Assembly: GCF_001702265.1 (NCBI RefSeq)
Contig: NZ_MAUE01000041.1
Span: 1-64,000, forward strand
Direction of reading: 5' to 3'
DNA length: 64,000 nucleotides
Source of the DNA: Pseudomonas aylmerensis
GTDB lineage: Bacteria; Pseudomonadota; Gammaproteobacteria; Pseudomonadales; Pseudomonadaceae
Shown here piece after piece: positions 26,025 through 34,470 of the stretch; position 1 is the first letter of the stretch, and each line of letters begins with the position of its first letter. The notes beneath the pieces are model-generated. The model was not told where the DNA came from. It searched no databases and worked only from the letters and a program-made list of their open reading frames with translations. A program made the position numbers and the translations under genes.

Positions 26025-26764
26025 CCACCGCGACGATCCTGGTGACGTTCGCCGGAGTCTTTTTGATCTGCTTTATGAAAGGCGCGTTCGGCGGTGGGTT
26101 CGCGATTGTCGGGATTCCGCTGTTGTCACTGGTAATGGACCCGATCACCGCCGGCGGTCTGCTCGCGCCGCTGTTTATCGCCATGGACCTGTTCGGATTG
26201 CGCTATTGGAAACCGTCCACCTGGTCAAAGCCGGACCTCAATGTCCTGGTGCCGGGGCTGGTGGTTGGCATCGGCATTGGCTATGGGCTTTTCCGTGTGC
26301 TGGACCACCGGGCGATAGCGATAGTGATGGCGGCAGTCACCTTGATCTTTGTGGGCCTGTGGTTCAAGGCCGGGGGCAACGTCGGTGTGAAGCCACGTTC
26401 GTCGCCCAAGGCTGTGGCGGCGGGGATCACGTCGGGGATTACCACCATGGTCGCGCATTCCGGTGGGCCGCCCCTTGCGATGTACCTGTTGCCGCTGGGT
26501 CTGAGCAAGCAGGTGTACGCCGGTACCACCAGCCTGTTCTTTACGGTGGGCAATCTGCTCAAGGCAATCCCCTGGCTGATCCTCGCACGGCCAACCGGTA
26601 ATGTCTTGAGCCTGGCGCTGATCTGCCTGCTCGCCGTGCCGAGCGGCGTGTGGCTGGGCTGGCGGCTGCATGCGAAGCTGGATCAGCGCCAGTTATACCG
26701 TGCCTGTCATGGCTTGCTGGTTATCACTGCATTGAAGCTATTGTGGGATGGCATCCTGGGTTGA
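26009..26764 (+). CDS. TauE/SafE family transporter
   Basis: A 251-residue membrane protein with about eight hydrophobic segments and the family features ICFMKGAFGGGFAIVGIPLLS near the N-terminus and TSGITTMVAHSGGPPLAMY in the second half. Family members export sulfite, sulfoacetate and similar organosulfur anions. It has a strong AGGAGG site and overlaps the PaiB-like gene by 16 bases, so translation is coupled. The cargo is not deducible; it may connect to the MocR-controlled amino compound. Confidence 0.83.
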   Translation: MELELTTATILVTFAGVFLICFMKGAFGGGFAIVGIPLLSLVMDPITAGGLLAPLFIAMDLFGLRYWKPSTWSKPDLNVLVPGLVVGIGIGYGLFRVLDHRAIAIVMAAVTLIFVGLWFKAGGNVGVKPRSSPKAVAAGITSGITTMVAHSGGPPLAMYLLPLGLSKQVYAGTTSLFFTVGNLLKAIPWLILARPTGNVLSLALICLLAVPSGVWLGWRLHAKLDQRQLYRACHGLLVITALKLLWDGILG

Positions 26765-26786
26765 TGGCTGTCACTCGCCTTGACAC

Positions 26787-28280
26787 TTATTGATGAAACC
26801 GGCGCCCCAGCGCGTCCAGCCGCACCGCAATCGGTGGCAACTGCTCGCTGCTGCGCGCCAGGGTTTCCACGTCATTGGCGGTGCTCTGCGCAATGCTCTG
26901 CACGGCCTGCAATCGCCCGACTATCTCCAGGTTCGCCGAGGTCTGCTCGCGGGTGGTGCTGACGATGTGGCCGTTGAGCTGGTCGATCTGCGCGATGTCC
27001 AGGCCGACCGCCTGCAGCATTTGCACGGCGACCTGGCTGTCTTGTACGCAGCGTTCCACGCCCTGGCGACTGTCGTGCATGGCCTCGACGGCTTCGCGGC
27101 TGCCTTGCTGCAGGCTTTCGATGATGGTTTTGATCTCCTGGGTGGAGACGGCGGTGCGTTGCGCCAGGCTGCGGACTTCGTCGGCGACCACGGCAAAACC
27201 ACGGCCTTGCTCGCCCGCGCGGGCTGCCTCGATGGCGGCGTTGAGGGCCAGGAGGTTGGTCTGGTTGGCGATGCTGTTGATCACCTCCAGCACCGTGCCG
27301 ATCTGCTCGGCTTGCACCGCCAGGCCTTCCACGGTCTGGTTGGCACCGCTGAGGCGCGAGGCCAGTTGGGTGATTTCCTGCTGGGCGCGGCCGACGCTTT
27401 CCTGGCCGCGAATGATCTGTTGGCTGGCCTTGCCGGCGTGTTCCACCGCGTGTTCGACGTGCACCGCGATGTGGCCCATGGCGTCTTCCATGCGTTGCAT
27501 CGAGCCGGTCATCTGGCTGATTTCGGCCAGTTGGTGCCGCGCGCCTGTTTCCAGGGTGCCGCTGGTACTGGCGAGGGCCTGGCCGAGTTGGCCGAGGCCG
27601 TGGGAGTCGCGGGCGACGCCGTCGATCAGATGGGTGATCTGCTGCAGGAAGTGGTCGAAACGCTGGGTGAGGGACACGTGCACCTTGCCTTCACCCTGGG
27701 CGGTTGCCACGGTGAATTGGGAGGTGACGGCGAGCATTTTCTCGAGCATTTCCTGGCTTTCAACAGCTTCGGCCTGGCTGTGCACGGCCAGGTAGAGCAG
27801 GGCGATGGTTTCCATCACCACATAGAAGGCGTGGACGAACACCATGCCCCAGCCGCCGTGATGCTCCATCACGAACACCGGGAAACCCTGATGCTGCAGC
27901 GCATGGAAGACCACGTGGTGCACGGCGATGGTCAGCGCCGCGATCAGGATCGGCAGCCAATCGCGGTAAAACGTCAGCACCGCTAACAGCGCGAAGATGC
28001 CGAAGTGGGATTCGATCACGCCCTGCGCCTGGTTGATGTGCAGCGCGGCCATCACCATCAGTCCGGCCCCGAGCGCGCAACGCATGGCGCGGCGGCCGCC
28101 AACGGCGCGATACAGCGCAGTGAGCACCACGCTGGTGCCGCCGCCCACGATCACCGCCTGCAGCAGGGTGTCGTGCCAGAACGCCAGGCCCAGCGAGAAC
28201 AGGAACATCAGCCAGATCAACGCCAGCATGATGCGGTCGGCCTTGCGGTAGTGCTCCAGGAAACGCGTGCGGACGGGCAT
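26787..28280 (-). CDS. Methyl-accepting chemotaxis protein with membrane-embedded sensor
   Basis: A 497-residue chemoreceptor with no periplasmic ligand domain. The N-terminal 185 residues form about six hydrophobic segments rich in histidine (AVHHVVFHALQHQ, VMEHHGGWG, FVHAFYVV, LAVHSQ). The signalling tip NLLALNAAIEAARAG...GFAVVADEVRSLA is intact. The histidines sit near the membrane boundaries and could bind heme, a metal or a quinone, which is only an idea. Transcribed alone, convergent with the TauE/SafE gene (22 bases apart). Confidence 0.88.
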   Translation of the reverse strand: MPVRTRFLEHYRKADRIMLALIWLMFLFSLGLAFWHDTLLQAVIVGGGTSVVLTALYRAVGGRRAMRCALGAGLMVMAALHINQAQGVIESHFGIFALLAVLTFYRDWLPILIAALTIAVHHVVFHALQHQGFPVFVMEHHGGWGMVFVHAFYVVMETIALLYLAVHSQAEAVESQEMLEKMLAVTSQFTVATAQGEGKVHVSLTQRFDHFLQQITHLIDGVARDSHGLGQLGQALASTSGTLETGARHQLAEISQMTGSMQRMEDAMGHIAVHVEHAVEHAGKASQQIIRGQESVGRAQQEITQLASRLSGANQTVEGLAVQAEQIGTVLEVINSIANQTNLLALNAAIEAARAGEQGRGFAVVADEVRSLAQRTAVSTQEIKTIIESLQQGSREAVEAMHDSRQGVERCVQDSQVAVQMLQAVGLDIAQIDQLNGHIVSTTREQTSANLEIVGRLQAVQSIAQSTANDVETLARSSEQLPPIAVRLDALGRRFHQ

Positions 28281-28378
28281 TCACTCTTACTCCATGTGGA
28301 CTGGCCAGGAACAAAGCATGCGGCGTGCCACGTGGGCCCGCAGGTAGAGCAAAGCAGGTATCAGGATTTTTGCAGGAT

Positions 28379-28409
28379 CAGGGATGCCAAGAGTTTATCG
28401 GCATCCCTG
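28379..28409. terminator. Perfect 10-base-pair stem-loop after the TonB receptor gene
   Basis: CAGGGATGCC (28379-28388) and GGCATCCCTG (28400-28409) pair perfectly around an 11-base loop, 75 bases past the stop of the minus-strand TonB receptor gene. A short A/T stretch follows on that strand but no strong T-run. It is the likely transcript end of the receptor gene. Confidence 0.55.
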
Positions 28410-28483
28410 TAGGGGACTTTAAGCGCGGCGAGCAGCGTGACCCACAAGGCCTATTGGGGCACGCCGTGGGCGTCCAGCCTGGA

Positions 28484-30643
28484 TCAGAAGCTGTACTTGG
28501 CCGTCATCATCATGTTGCGCGGGGTGCCGTAGGCGTCGCCGCCGTAGCTCACCGAGTTGGCGATGGACGAATAGTAGCGGCGGTCGAAGATGTTGTTGGC
28601 GTTGAGCTGCAGGTCCAGGTGCTCGTTGACCTTATAGCCGGCCATCAGGTCGGTGACCGCGTAGGCGCCCTGTTTGAGGCGGTAGTTGCCACCGTCATTG
28701 AGCGGCACGTCGTTGTACATGCGGCTCTGCCAGGAAATGTTGCCGCCGACCCGGAGTTTTTCCAGCGGGCCCTGGAAGTTGTAGCGGGTGGTCAGTTTGA
28801 ACAGCTGCTCCGGGGTGTCGGTGTCGAACTGCTTGTTCACTTTCTGCGGGTTGGCGTCGTCCTTGATGGTGTGGGTTCGCGCGTAGGTGTAGCCCCCGCC
28901 GACCTGCCAGTTCTCGGTCAGGGCGCCTTGCAACTCGACGTCGATACCCTGGCTGCGAATCTCACCCGAGGCTTCGTAGCACGTGGCCTGTGGGCAGGTT
29001 TGCGGGAAGATCTGGACGGCGCGGTTTTCCTGGTCGACGTTGAACAGCGCGAGGCTCGCATTCAGCGCACCGCCGAGGTATTCGCCCTTGATGCCGACTT
29101 CATAGTTCTTGCCGACGATTGGCTTGACCGGCGTGCCCGCGGTGTCTTTTTCGCTCTGCGGCGTGAAGATGTCGCTGTAGCTGACATAGACCGAGTGATG
29201 GTCGTCCAGCTCGTAGATCAAGCCGGCGTAGCGGGTCAGGTTGCGGGTGACATGGTAGTCGCCGTCGCCATCACGGTTGTTGTAGTCATACCAGTCCAGG
29301 CGCGCGCCGAGGATCAGCTTCAGCGGGTCGGCCAGGCTCAGGCGGGTGGTCACGTAGACGCCATCCTGGGTGGTGACTTCGTGGTCGTTGTTGGTGTGCA
29401 CAAAGTCCGGCTTGCCGGCTGTGAGCGGCCAGTTGGTGTCGTACGGGCTGTAGTTGTGGGTGGTCAGGTCGTAGACCCGCTTGCTGGCCCCCACCACCAG
29501 TTCGTGGGTGCGCCCGAAGGCCTGGAAAGGCCCGCTGGCAAAGGCGTCGACGCCGGCCTGGTCCTCATCGAAGGCGGCCTGGTATACCGTCCGGGCCGGT
29601 GTGTTGTTGACCCAGCGCGACTGGTAGGAACCGGAGAACAATGCGTTCTGCTGGGCGTAGTTGGCGTTGACCTGCAGGTTCCAGTCATTGGCCAGGCGCT
29701 GGCGCAGTTCGGCGAAGACCGTGTTGATTTCCTGGTCCTTGTTTTCCCAGTCGGTGCCGGGGTTGTAGGAGCGCGGCAGGTTCAGGTGGTGGCCGTCCTG
29801 GCCGATCATCGAGGAACCCCAGAAGTAGTTGGTCTTGTCCTTCTGGTTGGAGAAACCCAGGGTCAGGGTGGTGTCTTCGCTGAGGTCGGCTTCGGTGACG
29901 GCATAGAACAGGCCGTGATCTTCCTCGACCTTGTCGATGAAGCTGTTGGCGTCGCGGTAGGAGGTGACGACCCGGCCACGCAGGGTGCCGCTGTCATTCA
30001 GTGGGCTGGAGGCGTCGAGTTCGCCACGGTAGTCGTCCCAACTGCCGGCGGCACCGGTGAGGGTGACTTTCTGCTCATCCAGCGGGCGCTTGCGGATCAG
30101 GTTGATGGCGGCCGAAGGGTTGCCTGCGCCGGTCACCAGGCCGGTGGCACCGCGCACGACCTCGACGCGATCGAACATCGCCAGGTTCGGCTGGGCACCC
30201 ACGTTAACGCCGTTGTAGCCACTCGGGATGCCGTCGTACATCAGGTTGTCGATGTCGAAACCGCGTGAGGTGTAGGACTGCCGGCCAGGGCCGCTGGAGT
30301 AGTTCAGGAACAACCCCGGCGTGGCGTTGACCACGTCGTTGATGCTGGTCATGGCCTGGTCGTCCATGCGCTGGCGGGTGATGACGGTGACGGCCTGTGG
30401 CGTTTCACGCATCGTCAATGGCAGCTTGGTCGCGGTTTTCATCGCGCCGGTGGTGTAGGACTGCGTGCCTTCAGTGGTTTCGCCGAGCTGGCTGTCACCG
30501 GAGATTTGCGTGGCACCCAGCTCGAGCGTGGCCGCTGGCGCTTCGGTGTCGGCCGCAAAGACCGCTTGGGAGCTGGCCAGGCAGACCGCCAGGGCCATCA
30601 GGTTGAATGAAAAACCGTTACCGCCGTGTTGTTGCACAGACAT
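28484..30643 (-). CDS. TonB-dependent siderophore receptor
   Basis: Outer-membrane siderophore receptor of about 719 residues from the ATG at 30643 (a GGGGAGAG site lies about ten bases upstream). A signal peptide ends near AVFAAD, and a TonB-box-like region follows. The plug (about 65-175) contains TPQAVTVITRQRMDD and VEVVRGATGLVTGAGNPSA. The 22-strand barrel ends in the usual aromatic residue (Phe). No N-terminal signalling extension is present, so it should not act as a surface-signalling receptor. A Fur-box-like sequence lies upstream. No siderophore genes are nearby, so it probably takes up a foreign siderophore such as a ferrichrome- or coprogen-type compound; this is inferred. Confidence 0.9.
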   Translation of the reverse strand: MSVQQHGGNGFSFNLMALAVCLASSQAVFAADTEAPAATLELGATQISGDSQLGETTEGTQSYTTGAMKTATKLPLTMRETPQAVTVITRQRMDDQAMTSINDVVNATPGLFLNYSSGPGRQSYTSRGFDIDNLMYDGIPSGYNGVNVGAQPNLAMFDRVEVVRGATGLVTGAGNPSAAINLIRKRPLDEQKVTLTGAAGSWDDYRGELDASSPLNDSGTLRGRVVTSYRDANSFIDKVEEDHGLFYAVTEADLSEDTTLTLGFSNQKDKTNYFWGSSMIGQDGHHLNLPRSYNPGTDWENKDQEINTVFAELRQRLANDWNLQVNANYAQQNALFSGSYQSRWVNNTPARTVYQAAFDEDQAGVDAFASGPFQAFGRTHELVVGASKRVYDLTTHNYSPYDTNWPLTAGKPDFVHTNNDHEVTTQDGVYVTTRLSLADPLKLILGARLDWYDYNNRDGDGDYHVTRNLTRYAGLIYELDDHHSVYVSYSDIFTPQSEKDTAGTPVKPIVGKNYEVGIKGEYLGGALNASLALFNVDQENRAVQIFPQTCPQATCYEASGEIRSQGIDVELQGALTENWQVGGGYTYARTHTIKDDANPQKVNKQFDTDTPEQLFKLTTRYNFQGPLEKLRVGGNISWQSRMYNDVPLNDGGNYRLKQGAYAVTDLMAGYKVNEHLDLQLNANNIFDRRYYSSIANSVSYGGDAYGTPRNMMMTAKYSF

Positions 30644-30685
30644 GAAGCTGACTCTCCCCGAGCGCCCTCCATGGCGAATAATAAA

Positions 30686-30704
30686 GATGATGATAATTAT
30701 TCGC
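30686..30704 (-). promoter_or_regulatory. Fur box upstream of the TonB receptor
   Basis: GATGATGATAATTATTCGC matches the Fur consensus GATAATGATAATCATTATC at 15 of 19 positions, 43 bases upstream of the receptor start. It sits within a longer inverted repeat (GCGAATAAT ... AATTATTCGC). Iron repression is therefore very likely. Confidence 0.75.
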
Positions 30705-30827
30705 ATCAGTGTGCCAGAAGGTTCTGTCGCAAAAAAGCCATTGGGGAGAATTAGTTAACGAATTTTTCACATCTGCAGCGGATGGCATTTGGCTATGCGC
30801 TGTAGCAATCACCCCTGTACCGGGGTG

Positions 30828-31319
30828 TCAATCGCGTCGCGCGATCGCCACTCGGCTGGTTGCCTTGACCTCCCTCAGCGCCAGGCTCGATTGGATCGAC
30901 GCAATCCCCAATTGCCGGCGCAAAACGCTTTCGACGAACTCGCTGTAGCTGTCGAGATCCGCGGCGAGCACCTGCAACAGGTAATCGGCATCGCCGGTGA
31001 TCTTGTGGCACGACAGCACTTCGGGCAGGTCTCTGACCACCGCCTCGAAGGCGTCCGGCGCATGGTCGGTATGGATCGCGAAGCGCACATGCACAAACGC
31101 CAGGATGTCGAGCCCGAGCATCTTGCGGTCGAGGTTGGCCTGGTAGTCCTTGATCACGCCTTCCTCTTCCAGGCGTTTGCGGCGCCGCCAGCAGGGCGTG
31201 AGGCTCAGCGACAGGCGCTCACTCAGTTGCGCGTTGGAAATACTCGCGTCCTCCTGCAAGAGGGCGAGGATGGCGAGGTCAGTGTCGTCGAGAGCGACCT
31301 GTTTGGTTTTATTTTTCAT
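30828..31319 (-). CDS. Lrp/AsnC family transcriptional regulator
   Basis: A 163-residue Lrp-type regulator: an N-terminal helix-turn-helix (about 14-65; DTDLAILALLQEDASISNAQLSERLSL) and a C-terminal RAM effector domain (about 70-150; DRKMLGLDILAFVHVRF, DLPEVLSCHKITGDADYLLQV) that binds amino acids. It is divergent from the acetylpolyamine deacetylase and amino acid permease genes, so it probably controls them (120-base intergenic region). The effector may be a polyamine-derived amino acid such as lysine or GABA; this is inferred from the neighbours only. Confidence 0.88.
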   Translation of the reverse strand: MKNKTKQVALDDTDLAILALLQEDASISNAQLSERLSLSLTPCWRRRKRLEEEGVIKDYQANLDRKMLGLDILAFVHVRFAIHTDHAPDAFEAVVRDLPEVLSCHKITGDADYLLQVLAADLDSYSEFVESVLRRQLGIASIQSSLALREVKATSRVAIARRD

Positions 31320-31440
31320 GATGGGCAGCCGAAGAGGTAAAAATTCCCGATAAACCTAACAGTGGCGCGAGTAAAAGCAAAGAAAGCCCGGCTCTGCCAG
31401 AACAAAATAGAGCCTGTCTTTTACTGGCGGATACCGACAA

Positions 31441-32475
31441 ATGCTGACTGTTTTTAGTGATGACCACCGTTTGCACCATGGCACCGAACTCAAGGACGGC
31501 GTGCTCAAGCCCTCATTCGAACAACCCAGCCGCGCCGACACCGTGCGTGACCGCGTCCGGCATGTCGGGCTGGGCGATATCATCGTGCCGCGCCATTTTG
31601 ATCGGGCCTGCTACGTCAACGCGCACAGCGAACGCTATGTGGCGTTCCTTGAACATGCCTGGGCCGAATGGACCGCCATCGGCCGCAGCCACGACGCACT
31701 GCCATTGGTATGGCCGGTGCGTGACCTGGCCAATCAACAGGTGCCGGAATTCATTGATGGCAAGCTCGGCTTCTTTGCCATGGACGCCGGCTCGCCAATT
31801 ACCCGTACCACCTGGAACGCGGTGAAAACCAGCGCTGATATCGCACTCACCGGCCTGGCCCTGATCGATGAAGGCCATCACAGCGCCTTCGCCTTGTGCC
31901 GTCCGCCGGGGCACCACGCCGCCCGCGAGTACATGGGTGGTTATTGCTACCTCAACAACGCCGCGATTGCCGCGCAACAGGCCATCACCCAGGGCGCCCA
32001 GCGCGTGGCGGTGCTGGATGTGGACTTCCACCACGGCAACGGCACGCAGAACATTTTCTACTCGCGGCCGGACGTGCTGTTCGTCTCGCTGCACGGTGAC
32101 CCGGCCGTCTCCTACCCGTACTTTTCCGGCGCCAGCAGTGAGCGCGGGGCCGGCGCGGGGGAGGGCTTCAACCTGAACTACCCGTTGCCGAAAAACACCA
32201 CGTGGGCCGACTACCGGGTCGCGTTGCTCGACGCCTGCCGCCAACTGCGCGCCTTCGCTCCCGAGGTTCTGGTGATCTCCCTCGGCGTCGACACGTTCAA
32301 GGACGACCCGATCAGCCACTTCCTGCTCGACAGCCAGGACTTCGTCGGCATGGGCGAGATCATCGCCAGCGTAGGCGTGCCGACGCTGTTCGTGATGGAG
32401 GGTGGCTACATGGTCGATGAGATCGGCATCAACGCCGTCAACGTGCTGCACGGGTTCGAAAGCGCGACCGCCTGA
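31441..32475 (+). CDS. Acetylpolyamine amidohydrolase (histone deacetylase family)
   Basis: Zinc deacetylase of 344 residues that should remove acetyl groups from acetylated polyamines such as acetylputrescine. The active-site residues line up with the Mycoplana ramosa enzyme at the same numbers: H158/H159 (PPGHHA), zinc ligands D195, H197 (DVDFHH) and D284 (LGVDTF), and the transition-state tyrosine Y323 (GGYMV). This near-exact spacing and the full length strongly support the assignment. It starts a two-gene operon with an APC permease and is divergent from the Lrp regulator. Confidence 0.92.
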   Translation: MLTVFSDDHRLHHGTELKDGVLKPSFEQPSRADTVRDRVRHVGLGDIIVPRHFDRACYVNAHSERYVAFLEHAWAEWTAIGRSHDALPLVWPVRDLANQQVPEFIDGKLGFFAMDAGSPITRTTWNAVKTSADIALTGLALIDEGHHSAFALCRPPGHHAAREYMGGYCYLNNAAIAAQQAITQGAQRVAVLDVDFHHGNGTQNIFYSRPDVLFVSLHGDPAVSYPYFSGASSERGAGAGEGFNLNYPLPKNTTWADYRVALLDACRQLRAFAPEVLVISLGVDTFKDDPISHFLLDSQDFVGMGEIIASVGVPTLFVMEGGYMVDEIGINAVNVLHGFESATA

Positions 32476-32541
32476 TTCCAACAACCCTCGCTGCTCGACT
32501 TTTTTCTGCCAAAACTCAAAAACATAACAAGAGGTTTTGTG

Positions 32542-33957
32542 ATGAAAACAACCACGCCCGGGCTGGACGAAAAGCCTGCGTTGCAACGCACCCTGAACAA
32601 CCGCCATATCCAGCTGATGGCGATGGGCGGTGCGATCGGCACCGGCCTCTTCATGGGCTCCGGCAAGATCATCGCGCTGTCCGGCACCTCGATCATCCTG
32701 ATCTACATGATCATCGGGCTGTTCGTGTATTTCGTGATGCGCGCCATGGGCGAGCTGCTGTTGTCGAACCTCAACTTCAAGAGCTTCGCCGACTTTGCCG
32801 GCGCGTACCTGGGCCCGCGTGCGGCGTTCTTCCTGGGCTGGTCGTACTGGCTGAGCTGGAGCGTGGCGGTGGTCGGGGATGCGGTGGTGGTCGGCGGATT
32901 TTTCCAGTACTGGTTCCCGGACGTGCCCGCCTGGATGCCGGCCGTGGGCATGCTGCTGACGCTGTTCGCGCTGAACGTGCTGACGGTCAAGCTGTTTGGC
33001 GAAGTGGAGTTCTGGTTCGCGATCATCAAGATCATCGCCGTGGTCACGCTGATCAGTGTCAGCGTGGTGATGATTGCCAGTGCGTTTGTCTCGCCTACGG
33101 GTGTGACAGCCTCCCTGGGCCACTTGCTGGATCGACAGGCAGCGTTTCCGAATGGGCTGCTCGGCTTTTTCGCCGGTTTCCAGATGGCGATCTTTTCCTT
33201 TGCCGGCACCGAGTTGATCGGCACCGCAGCCGCCGAAACCCGGGCGCCGGAGAAGACCCTGCCGAAGGCGATCAACTCGATTCCGTTGCGCATCATCCTG
33301 TTCTACGTGCTGGCTTTGGCGTGCATCATTGCAGTGACGTCCTGGCAGCAGGTATCGCCGAGCAAAAGCCCGTTTGTGGAACTGTTCCTGGTGGCTGGTT
33401 TTCCCGCGGCCGCAGGCATCGTGAATTTCGTGGTGCTGACTTCGGCGGCGTCGTCGGCCAACAGCGGGGTGTTTTCCGCCAGCCGCATGCTCTTCGGCCT
33501 GGCCGACCTGGGCGATGCACCGGGCATCTTTCGGCGACTGTCGACGCACAGCGTGCCGTTTATCAGCCTGGCCTTCAGCACCGTGTTGATGCTGCTCGGC
33601 CTGGTGCTGCTGTTTGTGGTGCCGGAGGTGATGACGGCCTTCACGATTGTGTCGACGGTGTCGGCGATCCTGGTGATTTTTACCTGGTCGACTATCCTCG
33701 CGTCCTATATCGCTTACCGCAAAAAACGCCCGGACCTGCATGCCAAATCCACTTACAAGATGCCCGGAGGTGTACCGATGGCATGGTTTTCCCTGGGGTT
33801 CCTGGGGTTCGTGCTTTGCCTGTTGGCGCTGCGCCCGGACACGCGCCTGGCGCTGTGCGTGATGCCCGCGTGGTTTATCTGGCTGGGGATTGCCTATCAA
33901 CTGTCGCGTTTTCGTCAGCGCAACAAGGCACAGGTGAATGGGGCTGCGGCGCTATGA
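32542..33957 (+). CDS. APC family amino acid/polyamine permease
   Basis: A 471-residue, 12-helix permease of the AAT/GABA-permease-like branch (HIQLMAMGGAIGTGLFMGSGK near residues 23-43; FAGTELIGTAAAETRAPEKTLPKA in helix 6). Uptake of an amino acid, GABA or polyamine breakdown product is likely, given the deacetylase next to it. I chose the ATG at 32542 (GAGG eight bases upstream) over the GTG one codon earlier. The stop lies right against the decayed formate dehydrogenase on the other strand. Confidence 0.85.
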   Translation: MKTTTPGLDEKPALQRTLNNRHIQLMAMGGAIGTGLFMGSGKIIALSGTSIILIYMIIGLFVYFVMRAMGELLLSNLNFKSFADFAGAYLGPRAAFFLGWSYWLSWSVAVVGDAVVVGGFFQYWFPDVPAWMPAVGMLLTLFALNVLTVKLFGEVEFWFAIIKIIAVVTLISVSVVMIASAFVSPTGVTASLGHLLDRQAAFPNGLLGFFAGFQMAIFSFAGTELIGTAAAETRAPEKTLPKAINSIPLRIILFYVLALACIIAVTSWQQVSPSKSPFVELFLVAGFPAAAGIVNFVVLTSAASSANSGVFSASRMLFGLADLGDAPGIFRRLSTHSVPFISLAFSTVLMLLGLVLLFVVPEVMTAFTIVSTVSAILVIFTWSTILASYIAYRKKRPDLHAKSTYKMPGGVPMAWFSLGFLGFVLCLLALRPDTRLALCVMPAWFIWLGIAYQLSRFRQRNKAQVNGAAAL

Positions 33958-34445
33958 GCTTGCCGCGTGCGGTGTTGATCAAGTAAGCGCGGCGCTGGAA
34001 GTGCTTGAGCGACTCGGCGTTGGTCATGTGCTCGGTTTCCGGGTGCAGCGGACCGTTCAGGGGCACCATATCGCAGGTCTTGGCCAGGCTTTCCAAGGTT
34101 TCGTGATCGGTCAGCTTGAGCTCTTTTTCCACGGCGTCCGGCAGGCGGTGACGGTGCCCACATGCATGCCTTCCACGTCGTAGGAACGACCACGCACTCG
34201 GCGATGTTCCAGCCACCCTTGAGCACCCACTGGGGTGATGGCAGGTAGTTGAGCACCAGCGCCAGTACGCTCATCACCAGATGCTCGGCGACGCTGTTGC
34301 TCAAGGTAGTTGCGCAGGCCCACTTCGCCGCAAGCACTGCCAGGCAACGTGCCGGGCCGAAAGTCTATGGCCTTGGGCGTCGGCACGGTCTGGCCGTCGG
34401 GCGCGCGTTACAGGTGCGGTAGGTCATCACCCTTCGCGATGTCGT
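33958..34445 (-). pseudogene. Remnant of an NAD-dependent formate dehydrogenase
   Basis: Fragments of FDH are readable in three frames on the minus strand. The N-terminal part near 34340-34440 shows DGQTVPTPKAIDFRPG and GEVGLRNYLE. The middle part near 34230-34300 reads SNSVAEHLVMSVLALVLNYL and GGWNIAEC. The dehydrogenase part includes MHVGTV, LHPETEHMTN and NTARGK. Compared with intact FDH (about 390-400 residues), most of the region between the LRNYLE and VAEHVV motifs is missing, at least two frameshifts occur, and the C-terminus is cut off after NTARGK at the permease stop. This is a dead gene that has lost much of its length. Confidence 0.85.
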
Positions 34446-34470
34446 AAAGGCGATAGCGAAAGGTTGCGCC

